Shown in pieces: positions 18,017 through 26,578 of a stretch of 64,000 nt of DNA (its first letter is position 1; every line of letters begins with the position of its first letter). Location of the stretch: positions 1 through 64,000 of the forward strand of contig JAWLAN010000014.1 of the NCBI GenBank assembly GCA_041395385.1, in the 5' to 3' direction. Source of the stretch: JAJVHZ01 sp041395385 (GTDB lineage: Bacteria > Pseudomonadota > Gammaproteobacteria > JAJPIJ01). The translations under genes and the position numbers were made by a program. The notes below the pieces were generated by a model. That model was not told the origin of the DNA. It saw nothing but the letters and a program-made list of their open reading frames with translations, and searched no databases.

Positions 18017-18545
18017 GCGCGGCGCCGGCGCCGGCGCGGCGCAGACGCGACAGCTCCTGCTACTCATCGGACTGGGCGCGGCGATCCCCGTCCTGCACGC
18101 GCTGCTGCACTGGCCGCTGAGGCTGCCCGGCCATCACGGCCTGGAGTACATGGCGCTGATGATGTTCGGCCGGACCGTCGTCGACCAACGCTGGGCCGCG
18201 CTGATCATCGCTACCAGCGCCGCCGTGACCTCCTTCATTCCCGTCTTCGGCTTCAACGAGCTCGGCATGCGCTTCAGCTTCCTGCTCGCCGGCCTCACCG
18301 TCGATCTGCTTTATCGATACGTGTCGTGGCGCAACCCGATCGTCCTGGCCGCCATGGCCGCGCTCGCACATGCGACCAAGCCCTTATGGAAGTGGGCGGC
18401 GGCAACCGGCTGGAACCTCAAGTTCGGATCGCTGGCATCCGGTGTGGGCTTTCCGCTGATGACGCATCTGTGCTTCGGTTTCGTGGGCGGCATGATCGGC
18501 GTGCTCCTCGGCCGAGCCACCAACCGCATGCTGAAGAAGTCATAG
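17958..18545 (+). CDS. Small integral membrane protein, ECF S-component-like
   Basis: 195 residues with about five hydrophobic segments after a polar N-terminus: LLLLIGLGAAIPVLHALLHW, GLEYMALMMFGRTVV, WAALIIATSAAVTSFIPV, LGMRFSFLLAGLTVDLLYRYV, PIVLAAMAALAHATKPL and VGFPLMTHLCFGFVGGMIGVLLG. Size and the small-residue-rich helices resemble substrate-binding S components of ECF importers, but I cannot assign a ligand. No ECF ATPase or T component is nearby. The ATG lies inside the end of the TiaS-like gene, which points to translational coupling, and a TonB receptor follows 39 bp later. The likely role is the inner-membrane step of the same uptake route. Confidence 0.7.
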   Translation: MKTQAAAGAWSEKKSSSSIERGAGAGAAQTRQLLLLIGLGAAIPVLHALLHWPLRLPGHHGLEYMALMMFGRTVVDQRWAALIIATSAAVTSFIPVFGFNELGMRFSFLLAGLTVDLLYRYVSWRNPIVLAAMAALAHATKPLWKWAAATGWNLKFGSLASGVGFPLMTHLCFGFVGGMIGVLLGRATNRMLKKS

Positions 18546-18584
18546 CGCAGGACTGAGCTTCCGCACCCGATTCATCGCCATTGC

Positions 18585-21323
18585 ATGAGTAATTCAGGTC
18601 AACGCTGGATCGTGGCGCTCTGCGCAGCAGGCCTGCTTGCCGGTGCGCGGGCGGCCTGCTCGCAAGAGATTGATTCCCAGCCCTACGAACTCGGCGAGAT
18701 CGTGGTGTCCGGTGCGCAGCCGGTCGTCGAAGAGGCCGGCACATTGCAGGAGCTTACCGGCGAGGACCTGCAGCGACGCGGATCGCGTACCCTCGAGGAG
18801 GCCATCGAGCTGGAGCCCGGCGTCAACGTCTCCACCCGCGCCGATGGCACGCCGCGCATCGATGTGCGCGGCCGGCGCACGCGGCACGTCAAGCTCTTGA
18901 TCAATGGCGTCCCCTTCAACAACGCCGCCGACGGCCAGTTCGACCCGACCCTCATCCCCACCGAGCAGATCGCCCGCATCAAGATTACCAAGGGCCTGCA
19001 ATCGCAACTGTATGGCGACAACGGTCTCGGCGCCGTGATCAACATCGTCACCAAGCAGGCCGTGGAGGGCAAGCACGCCAACCTGCTGACGGAGGTGGGC
19101 AACGGCAACGCCCGCCGCGTGGTCGCCACCTTCACCGGGGCGAACAAGGAGTTCGGACTACTGGTCAGCGCAGGGCACCAGGAACGCGACGGCTACGACC
19201 TGGCCGACGAGTTTCGCGCCACGCTGCTGGAGGGCGGCGGCCTGCGCGAGAACAGCGACCGGCGCCGCGAGACGCTCTACGCGAATGCCACCTATACGCC
19301 GCGCAACGATCTCGATTTCGGACTCACCTTCAATTTCGTCGACGGCGATCACGGGGTGCCCTCCAGCGTGTTCGACGATACCGAAGATCCCTTCGTCAAT
19401 CCGCCGCGCAACGAGCGTGTCGACGAGGAGCGGGCCTACTACGCGCAGGTCAGCGCCGACTATTCCCCCGAGGGGCCGTGGTCGCATCGCGGCTGGGCCT
19501 ACGTGAGCCAACTCAACGAGGTCACGAACCGCTATTCGGACGGCACCCTGCGGACCTACAACGACCCTACGGTTTACGGGACGTTCTCCAACGACGCCGA
19601 TTCGCGCATCGTCGGCGCGCACGCGCAGTCCGAGTACCGTGATCCCTGGGGCGGAACGCTGTCGTTCATGGTCGAGGGGCGGGAGGAACGCCTGGCCGAG
19701 GAGTGCGCGGTGCGCGACGTGCCGCGGCTGGTGGCGCCGGTCGATCCGGCGCCCGGTCCGGCGCCGGCGCCGACGACGGCGACCATCGAATACACCTACA
19801 CCACGACCAATCTGGCGGGCGACACGACCGCTGCGGGCACCAATGCCCCGGTCGCGCGGCTGGTAATGACAGATCGGCCGGGTGGCGGCGTGGACTTCAG
19901 CCTGACCAACGTCGCCGGCGAGAACTTCGGGTCCAACGACTTCCTCTCGCGTCTCTTTCTCAGCGTCGACCCCAGCGTGGACACCAGTGCCTGGGGGTTC
20001 AGCAACGCCGCCAACAGCCAGGCGAGTCTCGGCGGCGTCACCTTCGGCACCAATAACGAGGTCGTGGACGGCTACCTCTATCCGATCCGCGTTAACTTCC
20101 AGCGTCCCGGCGGCGCGGGCGGGACCGCCGACCCGCTGTTGGAGGGCGAAACGGCGCGCTTCCTGTTTTCCGAGGGCAGCGTGACGGACCTGATCTCGAC
20201 GCCGGTATCGCGCGCAGGCGGCGGCGCGCCCGACATGTACTCCGCGATCGGCTTCCGCGGGGCGGATGCCGCCGGCTTCTGGGGCGTTTCCAGCATCGAC
20301 ATCACCGGGCAGGGGGCCGTACCGAGAGTGAATGTGCAGGCGCCGGCCGTGGCGCTGGGTGGCGACGATGAACCGCCTTTCTCGCCTTCGCCGCCAACGG
20401 CCGCCACGTGCGATGGGGGGGGCGGCGGTGGTGACGATGCCACACCCGTCGGCCCGATACCCGGCTTCGTGTTCGACGTTCGCAACCTGGAGCAGGAGAA
20501 CGCCATCCAGGTCGTCTCGGCCGCCACGGAGTACGGCATAGAGCCCATCCCCGGCTGGGGTGGCACCGTTGGCGTAGGTCATCACTGGCTGTTGCGCGAG
20601 GAGGAAGAGTCCTCCGGCGCTTTCACGTTCGGCGTCGGCGCCTACCACGATCTCAGCGATGCCACACGCATCCGCGCGAGCGTGAGCCGCAAGGTTCGGC
20701 CACCGTCCGTCTCGCAGCTCTACAGTTTCCGCGGCGGCAACCCTGATCTCGATTTCGAGCGCACTATTGGGTACGAGATCGGCTTGCGGCAGCATATCGG
20801 CCCGCGCCTGACCGCCCACATTGTCGGCTTTCATGACGACGTGTCCGATCTCATACAACGCGACCGCAGCACCGGCTTGCAGGAGAATTTCGAGGAGGTG
20901 CGTTTCCGGGGCGTGGAATTCACCGCGGATGCGACGCCCATCGATCGCCTCGCGCTGCAATTCAACTACAGCCTGGTGGACAGCCTGGACCTCTCGCCGG
21001 ACACGGTGCGCGAGGAGATACAGAACGTTCCCGGCGACACGGTCAGCGTCAAGGCCAATTATGACTGCTGCGCGGGCTGGAGCGCGAGCCTTTCGTGGCT
21101 GTACGTCTCCGACGAGTTCTTCTACGCGCGCGGCGGCTCGGCACTCAAGGCGGAGCGCGACCCCTACGCCCTGCTCAACCTCAAGCTGGAACGCTCCTTG
21201 TTCAGCGAACATGCCGCCCTTTTCGTCGGCGCCGACAACCTGCTCGACGAAGACTACGACGAGAGCTACGGTTTCCCCCAGGCCGGCAGGTTCATCTTCG
21301 GCGGCATGAAGGTCCAGCTCTGA
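18585..21323 (+). CDS. TonB-dependent receptor with a large cysteine-bounded insertion
   Basis: Outer-membrane active transporter of 912 residues, about 250 more than usual. Signal peptide to about residue 26, TonB box EIVVSG (38-43), plug (about 50-165, DVRGRRTRHVKLLINGVP and ITKGLQSQLYGDNGLGAVINIVTK), and a barrel ending in FIFGGMKVQL. The extra piece lies between C374 and C609 (nt 19704-20411). It opens with a Pro/Ala linker (VDPAPGPAPAPTT) and ends with a Gly run. In between is a beta-rich domain (VARLVMTDRPGGGVDFSLTN, DFLSRLFLSVDP, ETARFLF) like those of secreted PEP-CTERM-type proteins. It probably sits on the cell surface as a loop domain. The ligand is unknown; the operator upstream of the cassette suggests a link to tungstate or molybdate. 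Confidence 0.9.
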   Translation: MSNSGQRWIVALCAAGLLAGARAACSQEIDSQPYELGEIVVSGAQPVVEEAGTLQELTGEDLQRRGSRTLEEAIELEPGVNVSTRADGTPRIDVRGRRTRHVKLLINGVPFNNAADGQFDPTLIPTEQIARIKITKGLQSQLYGDNGLGAVINIVTKQAVEGKHANLLTEVGNGNARRVVATFTGANKEFGLLVSAGHQERDGYDLADEFRATLLEGGGLRENSDRRRETLYANATYTPRNDLDFGLTFNFVDGDHGVPSSVFDDTEDPFVNPPRNERVDEERAYYAQVSADYSPEGPWSHRGWAYVSQLNEVTNRYSDGTLRTYNDPTVYGTFSNDADSRIVGAHAQSEYRDPWGGTLSFMVEGREERLAEECAVRDVPRLVAPVDPAPGPAPAPTTATIEYTYTTTNLAGDTTAAGTNAPVARLVMTDRPGGGVDFSLTNVAGENFGSNDFLSRLFLSVDPSVDTSAWGFSNAANSQASLGGVTFGTNNEVVDGYLYPIRVNFQRPGGAGGTADPLLEGETARFLFSEGSVTDLISTPVSRAGGGAPDMYSAIGFRGADAAGFWGVSSIDITGQGAVPRVNVQAPAVALGGDDEPPFSPSPPTAATCDGGGGGGDDATPVGPIPGFVFDVRNLEQENAIQVVSAATEYGIEPIPGWGGTVGVGHHWLLREEEESSGAFTFGVGAYHDLSDATRIRASVSRKVRPPSVSQLYSFRGGNPDLDFERTIGYEIGLRQHIGPRLTAHIVGFHDDVSDLIQRDRSTGLQENFEEVRFRGVEFTADATPIDRLALQFNYSLVDSLDLSPDTVREEIQNVPGDTVSVKANYDCCAGWSASLSWLYVSDEFFYARGGSALKAERDPYALLNLKLERSLFSEHAALFVGADNLLDEDYDESYGFPQAGRFIFGGMKVQL

Positions 21324-21380
21324 CGCGATGACCGAAGGCCGCGCCGGTGTCCGGCCGCAGGCGTTAGTCCGGTTCGTCGG

Positions 21381-22166
21381 TCAGTCGCCCCGCCGCAGGA
21401 CTGCGATGAGGGGATTGTCTTTCTTCATCGCACCGAGCACGACGCAGTCGAACCGATCAGTCAGTGCAAGGGCCTGCTCGGCCGCCTGCCGCGCCAGCCG
21501 CTCGCACCCGGGGTCGTCCACCATGTTGATGAGCGGCACGACCTTGCAGCCACGGGTGTTCCTGAGCATCCCGTCCGCGCTGCTGAGCAAGCGGGCAACG
21601 TGCTCCGTCGTAATCGCTTCACCGATGCACGCGCCGGTCACCGCCGCCACGCGCTCCGGGCGATGCGCCACCTTCTCGGACAGAGGCTGGCCGATCACGC
21701 GCGCCGACACGACCGGCACGACGACGGTCGTGCAGGCCGCGATCGGCGGTTCATGCTCCGCCGGCGCCTTGATCAGCTTCCCCCGCGCGCCATCGGCCTT
21801 GACCACGCAAACGTCGAAGCCGCCATCGACGTACAGCCGTTGCAGTTCCTCATCCGAAATTCCCGCATGGCGGCCGGGCAGATCGCAACTCTTCGCGAAC
21901 GCGACGACGCGGGCACTGCGCAGGGCACAGACTCGCGTATGCAGTTCCTCGCCGTCGGCCAGCACCGAGGCGTCGCGATAGCGGCGGGGGAACCGCTCGA
22001 TATGCGCCGTCGCCGTAATTGCAACTCGCCCCGGATGACCGTCGGCGATGCGGAACATCGCTGATTTCTTGCCGCCGGCTCCGACGAAACTGATTACCCC
22101 GGCATCGGCATGCAATGCACCGATCAGACCCCCAGCGAGGCCGCCTCTATATTCACTTTTATTCAT
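21381..22166 (-). CDS. YqeC-type putative molybdenum-hydroxylase accessory protein
   Basis: The sequence fits the family annotated as selenium-dependent hydroxylase accessory protein YqeC. It has a P-loop-like VISFVGAGGKKSAMF, then VAITATAHIE, VVKADGARGKLIKAPAEHEPPI, TVVVPVVSARVIGQPLSEKVAHRPERV and a C-terminal LINMVDD. These proteins occur with molybdenum enzymes; their reaction is not established. The start is uncertain: I place it at the ATG of MNKSEYRGG (22166), but in-frame ATGs at 22184 and 22223 are possible and none has a good ribosome-binding site. It is convergent with the TonB receptor gene. No molybdenum hydroxylase structural gene is nearby. Confidence 0.78.
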   Translation of the reverse strand: MNKSEYRGGLAGGLIGALHADAGVISFVGAGGKKSAMFRIADGHPGRVAITATAHIERFPRRYRDASVLADGEELHTRVCALRSARVVAFAKSCDLPGRHAGISDEELQRLYVDGGFDVCVVKADGARGKLIKAPAEHEPPIAACTTVVVPVVSARVIGQPLSEKVAHRPERVAAVTGACIGEAITTEHVARLLSSADGMLRNTRGCKVVPLINMVDDPGCERLARQAAEQALALTDRFDCVVLGAMKKDNPLIAVLRRGD

Positions 22167-22184
22167 ATGTTCAGTTTTGCTCAT
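22165..22184. promoter_or_regulatory. Weak copy of the predicted ModE-type operator
   Basis: ATATGT-TCAGTTTT-GCTCAT matches 9 of 12 arm positions of the tup palindrome, with the same spacer length and TCAGT at the same place in the spacer. It overlaps the possible start codons of the YqeC-type gene. It is too weak to rely on alone. Confidence 0.3.
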
Positions 22185-22223
22185 GGAGCATTTCGCGCCG
22201 CAGCCAGGCCCGGTTTGTAGCAT

Positions 22224-22558
22224 TTTGCATCACTTGATTGATTCCTAATAAGTCAGGCGGAAAATCGTATTGACCCGGCAGTTTTTTCGCGAATACTGGG
22301 CCTTACTGCATTCGGATTCCTTATGCAGGGATCAGCGACCGCCGCCTGCGGGCGGCCAACTTAGCCTAAATCAAGGTGCGCTGGCGCCCGACCGACGATG
22401 CTCCGCTGCAACTTTTTTGAACGCGTTCTTCACGATCGTGCTGAGATGATATCCGGCGTTTCATCGCTGCCAGCGCAGTTCGCGAACGACCCAGACAACG
22501 CCAGCACGGGCTCGTCTCCCCGCACACGCACCATCACTTGACGTACGTAGGAGGTTAA
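22224..22558. other. Spacer between the YqeC-type gene and the aldehyde dehydrogenase
   Basis: 335 bp without a gene. It ends in an ideal ribosome-binding site, AGGAGG at 22550-22555, for the aldehyde dehydrogenase. A sequence with GG-N10-GC spacing (22275-22290, CCGGCAG...TCGCG) resembles a sigma-54 promoter but deviates at several consensus positions. I found no convincing sigma-70 promoter. Confidence 0.3.
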
Positions 22559-24115
22559 ATGAGCGCAGCAGCAGAAGATCTTTCCCAGGGCACGAAGGGT
22601 TACGGACTTCCGGGCACCCCCGGGGCACGGGTTCAGTTCAAGGCCAAATATGACAACTTCATCGGCGGAAAATGGGTTGCGCCCTCGAAGGGGCAGTACT
22701 TCGAGAACATCACGCCGATCACCGGCAAGGTGTTCTGCAAGGTAGCCCGTTCGACAGAAGAGGACGTCAATCTCGCGCTCGACGCCGCGCATGCGGCCGC
22801 CGAGAAGTGGGGGCGCACCTCACCCACCGAGCGCGCCAACATCCTAAACAAGATAGCCGATCGCATCGAGCAGAACCTCGAGAAGATCGCATATGCGGAG
22901 ACTATAGATAACGGCAAACCGATCCGCGAGACGCTGGCCGCCGATATCCCGCTCGCCGCCGATCACTTCCGCTATTTCGCCGCCTGCGTGCGCGCGCAGG
23001 AGGGCAGCGTCTGCGAGATCGACGAAAGCACGGTCGCGTACCATTTCCACGAGCCGCTGGGCGTTGTCGGCCAGATCATTCCCTGGAACTTCCCGATCCT
23101 GATGGCCGCCTGGAAGCTCGCGCCGGCGCTGGCTGCCGGTAATTGCGTGGTTCTCAAACCTGCCGAGCAGACTCCGGTGGGCATACTGGTGGTAATGGAG
23201 CTGATTGCGGATCTGCTGCCGCCGGGCGTGCTCAATGTCGTCAACGGCTTCGGGCTGGAGGCCGGCAAGCCGCTGGCGTCGAGCAGCCGCATCGCGAAGA
23301 TCGCTTTCACCGGCGAGACCACCACGGGCCGGCTGATCATGCAGTACGCCAGCCAGAACATCATCCCGGTGACCCTGGAGTTGGGCGGCAAGTCGCCGAA
23401 CATCTTCTTCAGCGACGTCTGCGCCGCCGACGACGACTTCTTCGACAAGGCTATCGAGGGCTTCGTGCTCTTCGCGCTCAACCAGGGCGAGGTCTGCACC
23501 TGCCCGTCCCGCGCCCTGATCCAGGAGTCGATCTACGACAAGTTCATGGATCGCGCACTGGCCCGCGTGAAGGCGATCAAGCAGGGCAGCCCGCTCGACC
23601 CGTCCACCATGATCGGCGCCCAGGCCTCGCAGGAGCAGGTGGAGAAGATCCTCTCCTACATCGACATCGGCAAGCAGGAGGGCGCGCAGTGCCTGACCGG
23701 CGGCACCCGGCCCAAGCTCGGCGGCGAGCTGGCCGACGGCTACTACATCACGCCGACCGTGTTCAAGGGCCACAACAAGATGCGCATCTTCCAGGAGGAG
23801 ATCTTCGGGCCGGTGGTGTCGGTGACCACCTTCAAGGACGACGCCGAGGCGCTCGCCATCGCCAACGACACGCTGTACGGCCTCGGCTCCGGCGTGTGGA
23901 CCCGTGACGGCAGCCGTGCCTACCGCTTCGGCCGCAGCATCAAGGCCGGCCGCGTGTGGACCAACTGCTATCACCTGTATCCGGCGCACGCGGCGTTCGG
24001 TGGCTACAAGCAGTCGGGCATCGGGCGCGAAACCCACAAGATGATGCTCGATCACTACCAGCAGACGAAGAACATGCTGGTGAGCTACAGCCCGAAGGCG
24101 TTGGGCTTCTTCTAA
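22559..24115 (+). CDS. NAD-dependent aldehyde dehydrogenase (ExaC/acetaldehyde dehydrogenase type)
   Basis: Oxidises aldehydes to carboxylic acids with NAD. In 518 residues it has IIPWNFPILMAAWKLAPALAAGN (cofactor site), FTGETTTGRLI, the general-base Glu in LELGGKSP (E274) and the catalytic Cys in NQGEVCTCPSR (C313). The GEVCTCPSR context and the DUF779 gene immediately downstream are typical of the ExaC/AldA acetaldehyde dehydrogenase subgroup. A perfect AGGAGG precedes the ATG. It could take the product of the quinoprotein dehydrogenase encoded at 55 kb, but that gene is far away and the link is only suggestive. Confidence 0.93.
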   Translation: MSAAAEDLSQGTKGYGLPGTPGARVQFKAKYDNFIGGKWVAPSKGQYFENITPITGKVFCKVARSTEEDVNLALDAAHAAAEKWGRTSPTERANILNKIADRIEQNLEKIAYAETIDNGKPIRETLAADIPLAADHFRYFAACVRAQEGSVCEIDESTVAYHFHEPLGVVGQIIPWNFPILMAAWKLAPALAAGNCVVLKPAEQTPVGILVVMELIADLLPPGVLNVVNGFGLEAGKPLASSSRIAKIAFTGETTTGRLIMQYASQNIIPVTLELGGKSPNIFFSDVCAADDDFFDKAIEGFVLFALNQGEVCTCPSRALIQESIYDKFMDRALARVKAIKQGSPLDPSTMIGAQASQEQVEKILSYIDIGKQEGAQCLTGGTRPKLGGELADGYYITPTVFKGHNKMRIFQEEIFGPVVSVTTFKDDAEALAIANDTLYGLGSGVWTRDGSRAYRFGRSIKAGRVWTNCYHLYPAHAAFGGYKQSGIGRETHKMMLDHYQQTKNMLVSYSPKALGFF

Positions 24116-24144
24116 ACGGCCACCCGCCGTGGACGGAGGTTGGT

Positions 24145-24248
24145 CCGGGGACCGTGAGGGGTTGCGCGACCCTCTGCCGCAGGGATGCGGCAGCGGAGCG
24201 TACAGGGACGTATTCACAGCATGTCGCGCGGACCCTCACGGTCCCCGG
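24145..24248. repeat. Long imperfect inverted repeat with an inner hairpin
   Basis: Arms at 24145-24170 and 24223-24248 pair in 23 of 26 positions. The outer 16 bp (CCGGGGACCGTGAGGG) are perfect. A second hairpin, CTGCCGC-AGGGAT-GCGGCAG (24174-24193), lies inside. The element fills most of the 172-bp gap between the aldehyde dehydrogenase and DUF779 genes. It could form a cruciform or an RNA hairpin. It resembles the palindromic intergenic repeats that occur in many copies in some gammaproteobacterial genomes, but only one copy was noticed in this window. No T-run follows, so it is not a standard terminator. Confidence 0.7.
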
Positions 24249-24287
24249 GCCGTCGCCGCCGGAAAGCGGCACTGACCGGATAGGTCC

Positions 24288-24713
24288 ATGGTCTCACGCG
24301 TCGTAGCGACAGACGCCGCGCTCGCGCTCATCAGGCTGCTCGAGGGCAAGCACGGCAAGCTCATGTTCCACCAGTCCGGGGGCTGCTGCGACGGCAGCTC
24401 GCCGATGTGCTACCCCCTGGGCGAGTTCCAGGTGGGCGACGCCGACGTGCAGCTGGGCGAGATCGGCGGCTGTCCGTTTTACATCAGCAAGTCGCAATTC
24501 GAATACTGGAAGCACACCCAGCTCATCATCGACGTGGTCAACGGGCGCGGCGGCATGTTCTCCCTCGAGGGCCCGGAGGGGAAGCGCTTCCTGACGCGCT
24601 CGCGCCTGTTCACGGATGAGGAGTGGGCAGAGCTCGGAGAGAGCGCTCCGCCCCCGGTATCGACAGTCACCTGCGCGCCCAACGTGGTCGACATCAACAG
24701 AAACCCCCGGTGA
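24288..24713 (+). CDS. DUF779 protein, partner of the aldehyde dehydrogenase
   Basis: 141 residues with the family core GKLMFHQSGGCCDGSSPMCYP, VQLGEIGGCPFYISKSQFEYW and FSLEGPEGKRFLTRSRLFTDEEW. DUF779 proteins are routinely encoded next to ExaC-type aldehyde dehydrogenases and have no established activity. The conserved vicinal Cys pair plus further Cys suggest metal or redox function (inference). It is separated from its partner by the inverted repeat at 24145-24248. Confidence 0.88.
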   Translation: MVSRVVATDAALALIRLLEGKHGKLMFHQSGGCCDGSSPMCYPLGEFQVGDADVQLGEIGGCPFYISKSQFEYWKHTQLIIDVVNGRGGMFSLEGPEGKRFLTRSRLFTDEEWAELGESAPPPVSTVTCAPNVVDINRNPR

Positions 24714-24761
24714 GCGCCCCTTGGCCGCTCTCCGGAAACACTCAGCACCGGAGTCCGGAGG

Positions 24762-25364
24762 ATGGAGATGACTGAACTCGCTACGCTGCGGCAGGTAGCC
24801 GGCCTCGGAAGTGTGCCGGCGCCGCTGTCGAGATCCGCCTTGATCATGATCGACTGCCAGAACACCTACCGCACCGGGATTATGAAGCTGGCCGGTGTGG
24901 AGGAGGCTTTGGAGAGGGCGGCACAGCTGTTAACGCGCGCCCGGTCGCTTCGCATCCCGATCATCCACATCATGCACGATGCCGGCGCTGGTTCTCCCTA
25001 CGACATCCGCGCCGAGATTGGACGGATTGCCGACCCAGTCGCTCCAGCGCCGGGGGAGCAGGTGATCGTCAAGAACTATCCCAACTCGTTCATGGCCACC
25101 GACCTCGATGTGCGTCTGAAGGCGGCGGGCGTCACCGATCTCGTACTGGCCGGCTTCATGACTCACATGTGCGTCAACTCGACGGCCCGGGGGGCTTTCA
25201 ACCTCGGCTACCGCCCCACCGTCGTGGCCAGCGCGACGGCGACCCGGGATCTGCCCTCGATCTCCGGACACGTCGTTCCCGCACAGACCCTGCACGAAGC
25301 GAGTCTCGCCGGCATGGCGGATCTCTTCGCGATCGTCGTGCCCGACGTCGCCGATCTGAAGTAA
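24762..25364 (+). CDS. Isochorismatase-like cysteine hydrolase
   Basis: 200 residues with the catalytic triad of the family: Asp in ALIMIDCQNTY, Lys in VIVKNYPNSF, and the nucleophile Cys in FMTHMCVNSTARGAFNLGY. The cis-peptide region before the Cys (LAGFMTHMCV) is typical. Members hydrolyse small amides such as nicotinamide, N-carbamoylsarcosine or peroxyureidoacrylate; the substrate cannot be read from the sequence. It stands 48 bp after the DUF779 gene in the same direction, so it could share a transcript, and is convergent with the formate dehydrogenase operon. Confidence 0.85.
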   Translation: MEMTELATLRQVAGLGSVPAPLSRSALIMIDCQNTYRTGIMKLAGVEEALERAAQLLTRARSLRIPIIHIMHDAGAGSPYDIRAEIGRIADPVAPAPGEQVIVKNYPNSFMATDLDVRLKAAGVTDLVLAGFMTHMCVNSTARGAFNLGYRPTVVASATATRDLPSISGHVVPAQTLHEASLAGMADLFAIVVPDVADLK

Positions 25365-25478
25365 CGCAAGGCCGGATTGTGCCGCCCCCGAGCCGGCGCG
25401 GCCGATTCGGGGCGGAGAGGACGTGCCGGCGTGCCTGGCAGGCGCGCGTGTCCGCGGACGGCCGCCCGCCGGATCACC

Positions 25479-25712
25479 TCACGCCGCGCTGCGCGGCTTC
25501 GGATCCGTCACGCAGCCCAGGGCCTCGCGCACGATCTCGTCGAGGTCGCCACCGCCCTTTTCCCGATACTCGAGGATCTGTTCCCGCATACGTGGCTCCC
25601 AGAAGCGCTGTATGTGCTGAGCAATGCCTCGCACGGCGTCCTCTCGATTTGGCTCGGACTTGAAGAAATCGCCGATGTCGTTGGCCATCTTCACCAGACG
25701 TTCGATGTGCAT
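25479..25712 (-). CDS. fdsD: Formate dehydrogenase delta subunit
   Basis: 77 residues: HIERLVKMANDIGDFFKSEPNREDAVRGIAQHIQRFWEPRMREQIL, the compact helical signature of FdsD, which is needed for activity of soluble NAD-dependent formate dehydrogenases. The ATG at 25712 lies inside the end of fdhD (22-bp overlap), so translation is probably coupled. An in-frame ATG at 25760 is less likely, because family members begin near the ERLVKMAN block. It is the last gene of the operon. Confidence 0.88.
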   Translation of the reverse strand: MHIERLVKMANDIGDFFKSEPNREDAVRGIAQHIQRFWEPRMREQILEYREKGGGDLDEIVREALGCVTDPKPRSAA

Positions 25713-26578
25713 CGCTTGTCGCTGCCAAGGGTGGAATGAAGTCGATGGGGATGGCTGCATACGGCGTGGCTGCCCTCGCGCGCGAATCCGACGAGCGTCA
25801 CGCCGGCCTCCTCGGCGATGCGGGCCGCCAGCATCGTCGCCGCGGATACGGCGACCAGCATCGGTATGCCCACCGCTGCCACCTTCTGCACCATCTCGTA
25901 ACTCGCACGGCTCGTGACGATGACGTAGCCGCTGGAGAAGTCCTGCGAGGCCCGGGCGAGCGCGCCAATGACCTTGTCCAGCGCGTTGTGGCGCCCGATA
26001 TCCTCGCGCACCAGGCCGATCTCCTCCCCGGGTCGCACCCACGCCGCCGCATGCGTGGCGCCGGTCACGGCATTGATGATTTGCCAGCGCGGGAGGTCTC
26101 GCAGGCGCTCGTGCATCTCGGACGCCGGCAGCCGCCACGCGCCGTCCGCAGTTCGCGAAGGATGGCGTATCGCCTGCTCCAGGTGCTGGGTCCCGCACAG
26201 CCCGCATCCGGTGCGGCCGGCCAGGTTGCGTTGGCGATCGGCGAGGGCAAGCAGGCGCTCCCGCGGAATGCACAACTCGATCTGCACCCCGGGGGCGCGT
26301 TCCCGGATCGTGATCGATCTGATCTCCTCCCTGGACGCGACCACCTGCTCGCTCAGACTGAAGCCGATCGCGAAGTCCTCCAGATCGAGCGGCGTGGCCA
26401 GCATGACCACGTAGGGAATACCGCTGTAGACCAAGGCAACCGGCACCTCCTCGGCGAGTCGATCCGGCGTGGAGATCCGCCCCCCGTTACGCCAGCGTTC
26501 GACGGTTTGCACGCCGACAGCCGGGTTGGCTTCGCCCGGCCCCGACACGGCAGTGATCCACTCAGGAGCGCAAGCCAT
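25691..26578 (-). CDS. fdhD: Formate dehydrogenase accessory sulfurtransferase FdhD
   Basis: Passes sulfur from the cysteine desulfurase to the Mo/W-bis-MGD cofactor before it is inserted into formate dehydrogenase. The 295 residues show the FdhD layout: EEVPVALVYSGIPYVVMLATPLDLEDFAIGFSLSE, the redox-active CGLCG loop, EDIGRHNALDKVIG, SRASYEMVQKVA, VSAATMLAARIAEEAGVTLVGFAR. It overlaps the end of fdsA by 17 bp and the start of fdsD by 22 bp, so it belongs to the operon. Confidence 0.93.
   Translation of the reverse strand: MACAPEWITAVSGPGEANPAVGVQTVERWRNGGRISTPDRLAEEVPVALVYSGIPYVVMLATPLDLEDFAIGFSLSEQVVASREEIRSITIRERAPGVQIELCIPRERLLALADRQRNLAGRTGCGLCGTQHLEQAIRHPSRTADGAWRLPASEMHERLRDLPRWQIINAVTGATHAAAWVRPGEEIGLVREDIGRHNALDKVIGALARASQDFSSGYVIVTSRASYEMVQKVAAVGIPMLVAVSAATMLAARIAEEAGVTLVGFAREGSHAVCSHPHRLHSTLGSDKRCTSNVW

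Noticed and set aside
18594..21212. Minus-strand frames opposite the TonB receptor
   Set aside because: Same reason: the plus strand carries an unbroken receptor with all expected motifs.
22275..22290. Sigma-54-like promoter upstream of the aldehyde dehydrogenase
   Set aside because: GG-N10-GC spacing fits, but several consensus bases at -24 and -12 are wrong, and no enhancer site was recognised.
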